Source: Candidatus Zipacnadia bacterium (GTDB lineage: Bacteria; Armatimonadota; Zipacnadia; Zipacnadales; Zipacnadaceae). Taken from it: a stretch of 6,043 nucleotides of DNA. The notes beneath the pieces were generated by a model. It searched no databases. It was not told the DNA's origin and saw only the letters and a list, made by a program, of their open reading frames with translations. Made by a program: the position numbers and the translations under genes. The DNA is taken from positions 1-6,043 of the forward strand of contig JALGTS010000082.1 in the NCBI GenBank assembly GCA_029821255.1, read 5' to 3'. Shown here piece by piece: positions 1-5,624 of the stretch; positions within the stretch are counted from its first letter, which is position 1, and each line of letters begins with the position of its first letter.

Positions 1-1
1 T

Positions 2-892
2 TGCCAGCACCTGCAAGGCAAGTCAGCCGACGAATTGACCTGGCGGGAATCTAAGCTCTTCACCCCCGAAGAACTATGGGCTACTGAAACCGGCCAATTG
101 CTGGGCGATGATCCCGCCGCCACCACTGTCTGGCAGCTCAACCGGGGTGAGCGTCAGCAGCAGCTCGGCGAGCGGCACAGCGTAGAGGAGCTTCGCGACT
201 GGCTCTCCGCGCAGGTTAAGGAGGGCCGCCGGCCCGTCGAGTTTCATCCCCGTGTTTATGGAGAGACCTATGAAGCGGATTTGTATTGCCAGAAGTACTG
301 GTGGTGGTCGGAGCAGGATATCATCAATGCCGGCCTGCACTTGTGTTTACATCCTGCCGACGACAACACGGCTTTGCCATTAACCATTGCTCTTTTTGCT
401 GGTGGCACCCCCGATGCACCCCGGCGCGAGAACTGGATTCGCCAGCGGTGCCGGGCTGGCCAGCAACTATTGGTGTTGGACGTGCGTGGATGGGGGGCGC
501 TTATGCCTCGTAAAGTGGGACCACAGGATCGCGACTGGTACTACGGTACGAACTTCAAGCTGCTGTGTGAGGCTGTCTTCCTGGGGGATAGCCTCTGTGC
601 GATGCGTGTCTTTGACCTGTTGCGGGCCATCAAATTTGCCCGGGACGAATTCCCGACGCCCAGGGTTACTCTCTACGCAGATCCCGGGCCTACTACCATA
701 TATGCAACTCTGGCAGCCTTGCTTGACGAGTCTGTCGGCCTTGAGTTGCCTGGCGGTATCCCTGATATGGACAGTTTCGTTGAGAGCCGCTTTTATCGCT
801 ACCAGGACGGGGTCCACGGAGTCCTGCCTGGTCTGCTTGCCCGCTGCACCACCGAGGATCTGGCTGAAGCGCTTGCTGACCGGGTGACATAG
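2..892 (+). CDS. Acetylxylan-esterase-like alpha/beta-hydrolase protein, C-terminal part (5' end outside window)
   Basis: The frame is open to the left edge and 296 residues are visible. A TTG at 35 could start it, but the coding sense continues upstream of it, so I read this as the 3' part of a longer gene. Residues about 15-50 look like the linker that follows a first hydrolase domain in large esterase-like proteins ('TPEELWATETGQLL...TVWQLNR'). Residues about 110-296 resemble a second alpha/beta-hydrolase domain: a strand and turn 'LLVLDVRGWG' (about 156-165), then 'GDSLCAMRVFDLLRAIKFAR' (about 195-214), then the strand before the nucleophile elbow. At that elbow the usual G-x-S-x-G is replaced by 'ADPGP' (about 226-230), so there is no catalytic serine. 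The protein ends at 'EALADRVT', where relatives usually continue with the segment bearing the acid residue. This domain is therefore probably non-catalytic. A working hydrolase domain may lie upstream. Substrate unknown; the fucosidase next door suggests carbohydrate. Family assignment is from recalled motif patterns, without a search. Confidence 0.68.
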   Translation, partial: CQHLQGKSADELTWRESKLFTPEELWATETGQLLGDDPAATTVWQLNRGERQQQLGERHSVEELRDWLSAQVKEGRRPVEFHPRVYGETYEADLYCQKYWWWSEQDIINAGLHLCLHPADDNTALPLTIALFAGGTPDAPRRENWIRQRCRAGQQLLVLDVRGWGALMPRKVGPQDRDWYYGTNFKLLCEAVFLGDSLCAMRVFDLLRAIKFARDEFPTPRVTLYADPGPTTIYATLAALLDESVGLELPGGIPDMDSFVESRFYRYQDGVHGVLPGLLARCTTEDLAEALADRVT

Positions 893-923
893 AACGAACA
901 GGGCCGGCCAGCCCTGTTCGTTC
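892..923. terminator. Perfect 13-bp inverted repeat between convergent genes, probable bidirectional terminator
   Basis: GAACGAACAGGGC (892-904) and its exact reverse complement (911-923) enclose a 6-nt loop. The left arm starts on the last base of the esterase-like stop codon. The fucosidase gene arrives from the other side and ends at 980. Position between two convergent 3' ends fits a shared terminator or 3'-end stabilising hairpin. Neither strand has a T-run after the stem, so it is not a classical intrinsic terminator. Confidence 0.62.
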
Positions 924-979
924 GCTCGCCTTTATGTTGGCGTCTGCTTTGCACCAAGTGCTGACTGCACGGGGCTGTT

Positions 980-2266
980 CTACTTGAGGAACAGTTCTAT
1001 CACTGGCACAAGCACGGGTGGTTTAATCACCGGAAGCTCCAAGATAACGGTATCAGAGCTCTCGGGTGCGAGATGGTAACCTACCGGGCCGCCTTCGCGG
1101 AATTGGATCTCTGAGGCATCATTAAGCAGTTGCGCATATTCAACTTTGCCTGCCAGGCCCTTGAGTCGTACGCACTTGAAGGGCCAGGCGAACAGGTGCA
1201 GGTACAACCGATTGTCATTTTGGGTATAGCGGCAGTCCGGCGGCGCGGGGAAGTCACTGGGCCCACATCCATAGATTGAACGGCCGTGCAGGCGCATCCA
1301 CTCGCCTATCGCCTCCAGGCGCTCCACTGCGCGTGGCTCGATCTCACCGCGCGCGTTGGGCCCGACATTGAGTATCATGTTGCCGCCCTTGGAAACGCTA
1401 TCAATCAGCATCTGCACCAGCATCTCTGAGGATTTCCAGGTGTACTCATCCCGGTAATAGCCCCAGCTACCGCTGAAGGTCTGACAGGCCTCCCAAAGTA
1501 CCGGCTTCCCGTCCACTGTGACCGGCCCGGGGGGCTGAACTTGCTCGGGTGTCGTATAGTCCTGCGGAATCTCGGTGCGATCATTGATGACGATGCCGGG
1601 CTGCAGCTCGCGGACCATCGCAATCAGCTTCTCTGCCTGCCAGTCGTCTTTGCCTTTGCCGGGGGCCAGGAGGCCCTCGCCTTCGCGTCCCGAGTAGGAG
1701 AAGTCGAAGAACAACAGATCAATCTTCCCATAATTGGTGAGTAGCTCTCGCACCTGGCCATGAAGATAGTCAACATATTCGGCCATATTGCGGTCCTTGT
1801 TGGTCTTCAATGCCTCTTCATCATTACACTGGGGATGAAGCGCATCAATGGGGAACTGTGGGTGGTGCCAGTCGATTAGCGAGTGGTAGAAGCCAACCTT
1901 CAGCCCTTCAGCCCGAAATGCCTCCACCATAGGTGCAATGAGGTCCTGCCCGTAAGGAGTGTTGGTGGCTTTGTAGTCGGTAAGCTGCGAATCCCAGAGG
2001 CAAAATCCGTCATGGTGTTTGGTGGTGATGACGAAATACTTCATCCCCGCCTGCCGGGCCAGCCGCGCCCATTTTTTCGGGTCATACAGGTCGGGGTCGA
2101 AGTGGTCAAAGTATTTCTGGTACTCCTCGTCGGTCATCTCTTCGCGCTTCTTCACCCATTCGTGGCGAGCCGCCGCTGCATAAATACCCCAGTGAATGAA
2201 CATCCCGAAGCGGTCGTGTACAAACCACGTCGTGTCTCCTGGTGTCTCTGGCAGTTTCTGTGGCAT
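980..2266 (-). CDS. Alpha-L-fucosidase, glycoside hydrolase family 29
   Basis: A protein of 428 residues that would hydrolyse terminal alpha-L-fucose from glycans by the retaining mechanism of GH29. The N-terminal TIM barrel shows 'FGMFIHWGIY' (about 20-29), 'TTKHHDGFCLWDS' (about 81-93), 'GFYHSLIDWHHP' (about 125-136) and 'KIDLLFFDFSYSG' (181-193). In the last, D188 sits where the GH29 nucleophile is expected. 'LWEACQTFSGSWGY' (257-270) and 'SKGGNMILNVGPNARGEIEP' (292-311) are further GH29 hallmarks. A short C-terminal beta region follows (about 345-428). The acid/base residue varies across GH29 and I do not assign it. There is no signal peptide, so a cytoplasmic enzyme acting on imported oligosaccharides is likely. 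The ATG at 2266 is chosen over an in-frame ATG at 2326 because AGGAGG lies 6 nt before it and homology starts just after it. It lies 130 bp downstream of the UroD-family gene on the same strand. Confidence 0.93.
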   Translation of the reverse strand: MPQKLPETPGDTTWFVHDRFGMFIHWGIYAAAARHEWVKKREEMTDEEYQKYFDHFDPDLYDPKKWARLARQAGMKYFVITTKHHDGFCLWDSQLTDYKATNTPYGQDLIAPMVEAFRAEGLKVGFYHSLIDWHHPQFPIDALHPQCNDEEALKTNKDRNMAEYVDYLHGQVRELLTNYGKIDLLFFDFSYSGREGEGLLAPGKGKDDWQAEKLIAMVRELQPGIVINDRTEIPQDYTTPEQVQPPGPVTVDGKPVLWEACQTFSGSWGYYRDEYTWKSSEMLVQMLIDSVSKGGNMILNVGPNARGEIEPRAVERLEAIGEWMRLHGRSIYGCGPSDFPAPPDCRYTQNDNRLYLHLFAWPFKCVRLKGLAGKVEYAQLLNDASEIQFREGGPVGYHLAPESSDTVILELPVIKPPVLVPVIELFLK

Positions 2267-2396
2267 TTTATTCCTCCTGAACTTTGTTATATGTTGAATA
2301 GAACAAATTGCCTTATTATTCATCATTCATTACAAAGGGCCTTCTCATTTTTCCTGAAATCTTATCAGTGTCTGTTTTGTGTAGCATCACCTTGCC
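2267..2396 (-). promoter_or_regulatory. AT-rich leader between the UroD-family and fucosidase genes
   Basis: This 130-bp gap is much richer in A+T than its surroundings: positions 2281-2400 contain 40 G or C in 120 bases (33%). Such a dip before a gene with a strong ribosome binding site suggests a separate promoter or control region for the fucosidase. The best -10-like match on the minus strand is TATAAC (2291-2286), which would start the mRNA near 2279, just before the Shine-Dalgarno site. I find no convincing -35 box at 16-18 nt from it, so this is only a candidate. Confidence 0.35.
2273..2278 (-). promoter_or_regulatory. Strong Shine-Dalgarno site of the fucosidase gene
   Basis: On the minus strand AGGAGG is followed by 6 nt (aataaa) and ATG at 2266-2264. 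It is the strongest ribosome binding site in the window and it fixes the start, ruling out the 20-residue longer reading from the ATG at 2326. Confidence 0.85.
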
Positions 2397-3455
2397 TCAA
2401 CGCCTCCTCAGTTGCTGGTAACATTCATTATAGTAGAGTGCCGATGCAACCGGAGTATTGGGGGGAATGTGGTTGCCCACGGCCATAAAGAAGCCGGGAC
2501 AGTCTTTGCCGATGTCCATACAGCGCTGCACCTCGGCACGAATTTCCTGCTTCGTGCCTCTCAGCAGTATCCGAGTATCGGCGTTGCCAATGAAGGAGTG
2601 GGTCTTGCCGTATTTGTCGGCGATATACTGCATATCGGTGGTAGGTTCCATAACAAAGCCACTGACTCCGCAGTCGGCTATATCATCAACGAACTGAGTA
2701 TAATTGCCGTCCGAAGTAAACAGGATGATCTTTCCGGCCTCCCGCAATGGTGCTATCTGCCGCTTGAGATTGGGAAACACGTACTGTCGGTACCAATCGG
2801 GCCGGCAGAATGCCCCCATAGTCCAAACAATATCATCATGCACCATTACTACAGGGATATCGGTCTCTGCCAGTACATCAAAGAACTGCTGAATCCACCG
2901 TGAGTAACGATTAGTCATCTCGCCGAACCTATTTGCGTCCAGGCCCAGTGCTGTCAGCAGCAGGTCCCAGCCGAACAGATCAATTAGGCCCGATATAAGC
3001 GAAACATATATTCCAGACATATTCACACAATTGGGCCATTGCTCACAGGATCGCTCATATTGGTCTATGTACATCTGGTATATCTGTGGTGCGCTCCAGT
3101 GTGGTAACTGTTCATCGGGGTCAAAGTCCAGGACCTCGTCGGGTCCGGAGAATGGTGAACTAATTTCGTCGGAGTAGTCTACGCCTCCGGCGGCGTAGAC
3201 AGCATGCCCCATCTTCGTCCGCACTTCTCCGAAGACAGCGCAGCTTATCGCGGTGGCCCACATCAGGTCGTAGTCCCAGGCACTGACGAAGGCACGTGAG
3301 GCTTCGGCTTGGACCTCCTCAGGACTATCTTCTGAGACGGCGATGCCGGTAACTGCTTGAATTAGATCCCAATGGCGATGGGCAGAGTATTCAGTGCGGG
3401 GAACGCAATCAGTCATCTCCAGGTGAAGCGCTGCCATACCTCGTTCATAACTCAT
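2397..3455 (-). CDS. Uroporphyrinogen decarboxylase (UroD)-family protein, probably a methyltransferase-like member
   Basis: A 352-residue protein with the (beta/alpha)8 fold pattern of the UroD/MtaA superfamily and a typical length. Marker stretches are 'VVMVHDDIVWTMGAF' (202-216), 'IILFTSDGNY' (243-252), 'GVSGFVMEPTTD' (263-274), 'IGNADTRILLRGT' (289-301), and near the C-terminus 'PGFFMAVGNHIPPNTPV' (320-336) with 'ALYYNECY' (339-346). These match the subgroup common beside sugar-degradation genes in environmental bacteria rather than the haem-pathway HemE enzyme. Superfamily members include cobalamin- or coenzyme-M-linked methyltransferases; the reaction of this subgroup is not known to me. 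The His-x-Cys/Cys zinc ligands of MtaA-type enzymes are not evident. The ATG at 3455 has GGAG 7 nt upstream. The gene follows the HNH gene after 40 bp and precedes the fucosidase gene, so co-transcription with HNH is likely. No signal peptide is seen; cytoplasmic. Confidence 0.85.
   Translation of the reverse strand: MSYERGMAALHLEMTDCVPRTEYSAHRHWDLIQAVTGIAVSEDSPEEVQAEASRAFVSAWDYDLMWATAISCAVFGEVRTKMGHAVYAAGGVDYSDEISSPFSGPDEVLDFDPDEQLPHWSAPQIYQMYIDQYERSCEQWPNCVNMSGIYVSLISGLIDLFGWDLLLTALGLDANRFGEMTNRYSRWIQQFFDVLAETDIPVVMVHDDIVWTMGAFCRPDWYRQYVFPNLKRQIAPLREAGKIILFTSDGNYTQFVDDIADCGVSGFVMEPTTDMQYIADKYGKTHSFIGNADTRILLRGTKQEIRAEVQRCMDIGKDCPGFFMAVGNHIPPNTPVASALYYNECYQQLRRR
3177..3200. repeat. Perfect 9-bp inverted repeat inside the UroD-family gene
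   Basis: GTCTACGCC (3177-3185) and its exact reverse complement GGCGTAGAC (3192-3200) flank a 6-nt loop with CCGG at its centre. It lies in codons for 'VYAAGGVDY' (about residues 86-94). It would fold as a GC-rich hairpin in the mRNA. No function is known; it may be chance. Confidence 0.4.
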
Positions 3456-3462
3456 AGCAAAT

Positions 3463-3466
3463 CTCC
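3463..3466 (-). promoter_or_regulatory. Ribosome binding site of the UroD-family gene
   Basis: On the minus strand GGAG lies 7 nt before the ATG at 3455, inside the 40-bp gap after the HNH stop codon. It supports this start and independent re-initiation within a shared transcript. Confidence 0.55.
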
Positions 3467-3495
3467 GCAGGATAGGCCTGGATAGCTTTCCCAGT

Positions 3496-4041
3496 TCAGT
3501 CTGGCACTAAGTGGGGGGCGAATGGCTCGAGGTAGTCGCGCCAGACTTTGTTACTAAGTGCCTGGCGCATCGCTGAGAAACTCAAGTAGGGGATGAAGTG
3601 CGGTTGTTGCGGCTCCCGTAGCAATTTCATGCCAGCCTCATGCGGAGTGCGGTTGCCCTTGCGGTTGTTACACTCCACGCAGCAGGCCACCAAGTTACTC
3701 CATTCATGGCGCCCGCCCCGTTCGCGGGGAATAACATGGTCAACGGTCAAGTGTTTGCTCTTTTTGCCACAGTACTGGCAGGTATAGTTATCTCGCTCCA
3801 TCAGGCTCTGCCGAGAAAGCCTTATCTCTGGCAAGGGTCGGCGGATGTAGTGTACCAATCGCACCACCGACGGCAGTCGCATGGTCATGGACGGCGAGCG
3901 GAGCACCCGCGAGTCGGCTTCCACCACCACTGCCTTGTCCAGGTAGACCAGCGACACCGCTCGTTGCCAGCGGCAGATATTGAGCGGTTCGTAGTTCTGA
4001 TTCAATACCAGTACTCGGCCATCGGTATTGCCATTGTTCAT
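3496..4041 (-). CDS. HNH endonuclease of the 'VLNQNYEPLN' type
   Basis: A 181-residue protein with a beta-beta-alpha-metal nuclease fold. The conserved N-terminal region 'VLVLNQNYEPLNICRWQRA' (10-28) is typical of a chromosomal HNH family widespread in bacteria and of uncertain role. The nuclease core runs from about 82 to 133. It has zinc-knuckle cysteines C88 and C91 in 'YTCQYCGKK', the catalytic-loop motif 'TVDHVIPRERGG' (99-110, H102 as general base), N116 in 'WSNLVAC', the second knuckle C121/C124 in 'CVECNNRKGNRTP', and then a C-terminal tail with 'KLLREPQQPHFIPY' (139-152). All key residues are present, so it should be active, probably on DNA; the target is unknown. The ATG at 4041 is supported by conservation starting within ten residues, although no proper Shine-Dalgarno site precedes it. 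No restriction-modification, phage or intein partner lies beside it. It is the first gene after the promoter at 4051-4079. Confidence 0.9.
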   Translation of the reverse strand: MNNGNTDGRVLVLNQNYEPLNICRWQRAVSLVYLDKAVVVEADSRVLRSPSMTMRLPSVVRLVHYIRRPLPEIRLSRQSLMERDNYTCQYCGKKSKHLTVDHVIPRERGGRHEWSNLVACCVECNNRKGNRTPHEAGMKLLREPQQPHFIPYLSFSAMRQALSNKVWRDYLEPFAPHLVPD

Positions 4042-4050
4042 GTCATCTAA

Positions 4051-4079
4051 ATCCTATCAGAAAGCTCGTAAGTAGTCAA
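4051..4079 (-). promoter_or_regulatory. Sigma70-type promoter of the HNH gene, predicting a near-leaderless mRNA
   Basis: On the minus strand TTGACT (4079-4074) is separated by exactly 17 nt from TAGGAT (4056-4051), with 5 of 6 and 5 of 6 matches to the consensus boxes. Counting the last -10 base as -7, transcription would start near 4044, only about 3 nt before the ATG at 4041. The AGGA that might pass as a ribosome binding site is part of the -10 box and would not be transcribed. It probably drives HNH and the UroD-family gene, perhaps also the fucosidase. Confidence 0.65.
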
Positions 4080-4117
4080 CTGGATCCGTGCAAGAATGTA
4101 GAATTTACCACGAGCTT
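4062..4117. repeat. Spaced 8-bp inverted repeat overlapping the HNH promoter
   Basis: AAGCTCGT (4062-4069) lies within the 17-nt promoter spacer. Its exact reverse complement ACGAGCTT is at 4110-4117, with centres 48 bp apart. The placement would suit a regulator binding both half sites, but 8 bp at this distance can occur by chance. Confidence 0.25.
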
Positions 4118-4197
4118 CGGCCTCGCTCTATCTATGTGATTAGGCAGCGTAGGGGATTGTGTGATAAGGCCGTCGCAGGCCACCTCGGTCAGCCCCT

Positions 4198-5619
4198 CTA
4201 TCTGGCCACTTGGGCATCAGCGAACACTTCTTCGCGCAACTCCTCAAGCAGTCCCAGATCACAGGCTAAATCCAGTATGGTATAGCGGTCGCGGAAGCGA
4301 CTGGCGAACCGGTAAGCATTGTCCAGATCAGCTTTGCTGATGCCCAGAGCGGTTGCTGTGCAGGGAATACCTGCCTGTTGGTAGATTCGTCTTAGCTGTG
4401 CGGCGGAGCTGAAAAGAGGCGATAGTTTCTGCCACACCTGGTTGGGTTCAGCAACAACCGGCGCCAGTTGGTTGTATAGCTGCTCGCCTTCTGCATATTT
4501 ACTCAGGGCTGCTTGCGTCACCTGCTGGGCGGCCTCCGGCCCAATTAGAGAGGCGTAGTGTTGGTAGGTCTGGGCGGCAAATTCTTCCGCACATGGGCGG
4601 TTGGCTACTACCTTGTCCAGATCAATCTCCGCCAAGCGCGGCCACAGCTTCTCGTAGAGCGCCGCGCAGATCAAATCTCCCAGTGCGACTTGTAGACCGT
4701 GCAGGTTACGAGTACGCCCGCTTGCTGGCGCGGTCATATCCCAATAGTGGGAAATCAAGTGCCCACCTCCTGATCCTGGGGCGGAAGTCTCCGCCATCTT
4801 CATAGCAATTCCTGCCAGTATCAACCCCGCGGTCAGTACCGAAAGTGCCCCAGGACCGCCCTGAGAGATGTCGGTGGCTACGGCGCGACATTGCTGATCA
4901 GCCTGGTCAACAGTCTGAGCAATCCACGGGCAGAAGTAGTCGCCCCGCAGCAGTGAAGATAGCTTCCAGTCAGTGCTGCTGAGCGAGCGCGAGACCAGAT
5001 CGCCTACTCCAGCAGCCTGCATCTGTATCGGAGCGCTCGCGATGATGTCAATATCGGCGACGATGGCGACAGGCGGAGCGGCGGGAAGAGTTTGCTTAAT
5101 GGCGCCACTGCGGATGGCAGCGATTCCCGAGGAATAGCCAGTCATAGAAGCAGCCGTGGCCACCGCCAAGTAGGGGATTTTGAGGCGGGTGGAGGCCAAC
5201 TTGACGATATCATTTATCGTCCCGCTGCCTACCGCAATCAGGTAATCGCAGCCGGCAGCTTCCTGCTGGACCGTTTGAACTGGCTCGTCGGTAGCTTCAA
5301 CCTCCCTCTGCCCTGGTTCTGGTTCAAGCAGCAGCCGGGTTGTGGTAGAGCCGGCCTGCGTGAGCACATCCTCGGCTTGGCGGCCGGCTGCTTGGTAGGT
5401 ATTTGCATCGGCCACCAATAACGCCTTGCCGGTCAACTGCAACTCGGTAACCGCTGTCGGAAGCTGGTTTAATGCTCCTGAGGCAATGATCACCTGCCGG
5501 GTGGAGGTCTGGTGAAGCCGACCACATGTGCAATCACGTCGTGTCTGCAGCAGCTCGTGGATGGTCTTAATCAATTCATCGTATTGTGGGGCACCTAAGT
5601 GATTTGTGTTCGCTTTCAT
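4198..5619 (-). CDS. sn-Glycerol-1-phosphate dehydrogenase (AraM/EgsA family)
   Basis: A 473-residue protein of the iron-containing alcohol dehydrogenase / glycerol dehydrogenase superfamily, cytoplasmic. The family reduces dihydroxyacetone phosphate to sn-glycerol-1-phosphate with NAD(P)H, the glycerol backbone of archaeal lipids and of some bacterial heptaprenylglyceryl compounds. Visible marks are an N-terminal 'CTCGRLH' (30-36) typical of bacterial members, the nucleotide-binding 'AVGSGTINDIVK' (129-140), 'VATAASMTGYSS' (153-164), metal ligands D207 in 'GVGDLVS', H287 in 'GGGHLISHYWDM' and H307 in 'LHGLQVALG'. The residue before H287 is glycine where relatives usually have glutamate. The C-terminal helical domain (about 300-473) is complete, and the protein is longer than B. 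subtilis AraM (about 394 residues). It starts only 5 nt after the stop of the upstream kinase-like gene and has no clear Shine-Dalgarno site, so translational coupling is likely. Plain glycerol dehydrogenase activity is less likely given the AraM-type motifs. Confidence 0.88.
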   Translation of the reverse strand: MKANTNHLGAPQYDELIKTIHELLQTRRDCTCGRLHQTSTRQVIIASGALNQLPTAVTELQLTGKALLVADANTYQAAGRQAEDVLTQAGSTTTRLLLEPEPGQREVEATDEPVQTVQQEAAGCDYLIAVGSGTINDIVKLASTRLKIPYLAVATAASMTGYSSGIAAIRSGAIKQTLPAAPPVAIVADIDIIASAPIQMQAAGVGDLVSRSLSSTDWKLSSLLRGDYFCPWIAQTVDQADQQCRAVATDISQGGPGALSVLTAGLILAGIAMKMAETSAPGSGGGHLISHYWDMTAPASGRTRNLHGLQVALGDLICAALYEKLWPRLAEIDLDKVVANRPCAEEFAAQTYQHYASLIGPEAAQQVTQAALSKYAEGEQLYNQLAPVVAEPNQVWQKLSPLFSSAAQLRRIYQQAGIPCTATALGISKADLDNAYRFASRFRDRYTILDLACDLGLLEELREEVFADAQVAR

Positions 5620-5624
5620 CTGTG

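Larger units (their letters stand above)
4042..4197. other. Intergenic region between G1P dehydrogenase and HNH genes
   Basis: This 156-bp gap holds the HNH promoter at its left end. Just after the dehydrogenase stop codon, AGGGG/CCCCT (4151-4155 with 4193-4197) encloses an inner GGCC/GGCC stem (4168-4171 with 4178-4181, 6-nt loop). It is a weak nested hairpin without a T-run and could mark the transcript end. I see no small gene and no tRNA here. Confidence 0.4.

Noticed and set aside
387..887. 166-codon plus-strand open frame overlapping the esterase-like gene in another frame
   Set aside because: It is Cys/Trp/Ser-rich, low in motif content, and shares bases with a frame carrying hydrolase-like structure.
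35..892. TTG at 35 as the true start of the esterase-like gene
   Set aside because: The frame is open and protein-like back to position 2, no ribosome binding site precedes the TTG, and the domain content suggests the C-terminal part of a larger protein.
2266..2326. Longer fucosidase beginning at the ATG at 2326
   Set aside because: The extra 20 residues are unlike GH29, come from the AT-rich leader, and would make the AGGAGG site at 2273-2278 coding.
1883..2488. 201-codon plus-strand open frame
   Set aside because: It lies antisense to the well-supported fucosidase and UroD-family genes, and its translation shows no recognisable family pattern.
2412..2903. 163-codon plus-strand open frame
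   Set aside because: It is a mirror of the UroD-family gene on the other strand, whose conserved motifs span the same bases.
2397..3455. HemE, the haem-pathway uroporphyrinogen decarboxylase
   Set aside because: The motifs fit a sugar-cluster UroD-like subgroup and not the HemE porphyrin-binding signatures, and no haem genes are nearby.
3496..4041. HNH gene as part of a homing intron, intein or restriction-modification system
   Set aside because: No methyltransferase, splicing motif, phage or intron sequence is present nearby; the protein looks like a stand-alone chromosomal HNH family member.
3640..4050. 136-codon plus-strand open frame antisense to HNH
   Set aside because: The minus strand encodes an HNH protein with all key residues; the plus-strand frame is a shadow.
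4151..4197. Strong intrinsic terminator after the G1P dehydrogenase gene
   Set aside because: Only a 5-bp outer and a 4-bp inner stem with no T-run; too weak to call as a terminator.
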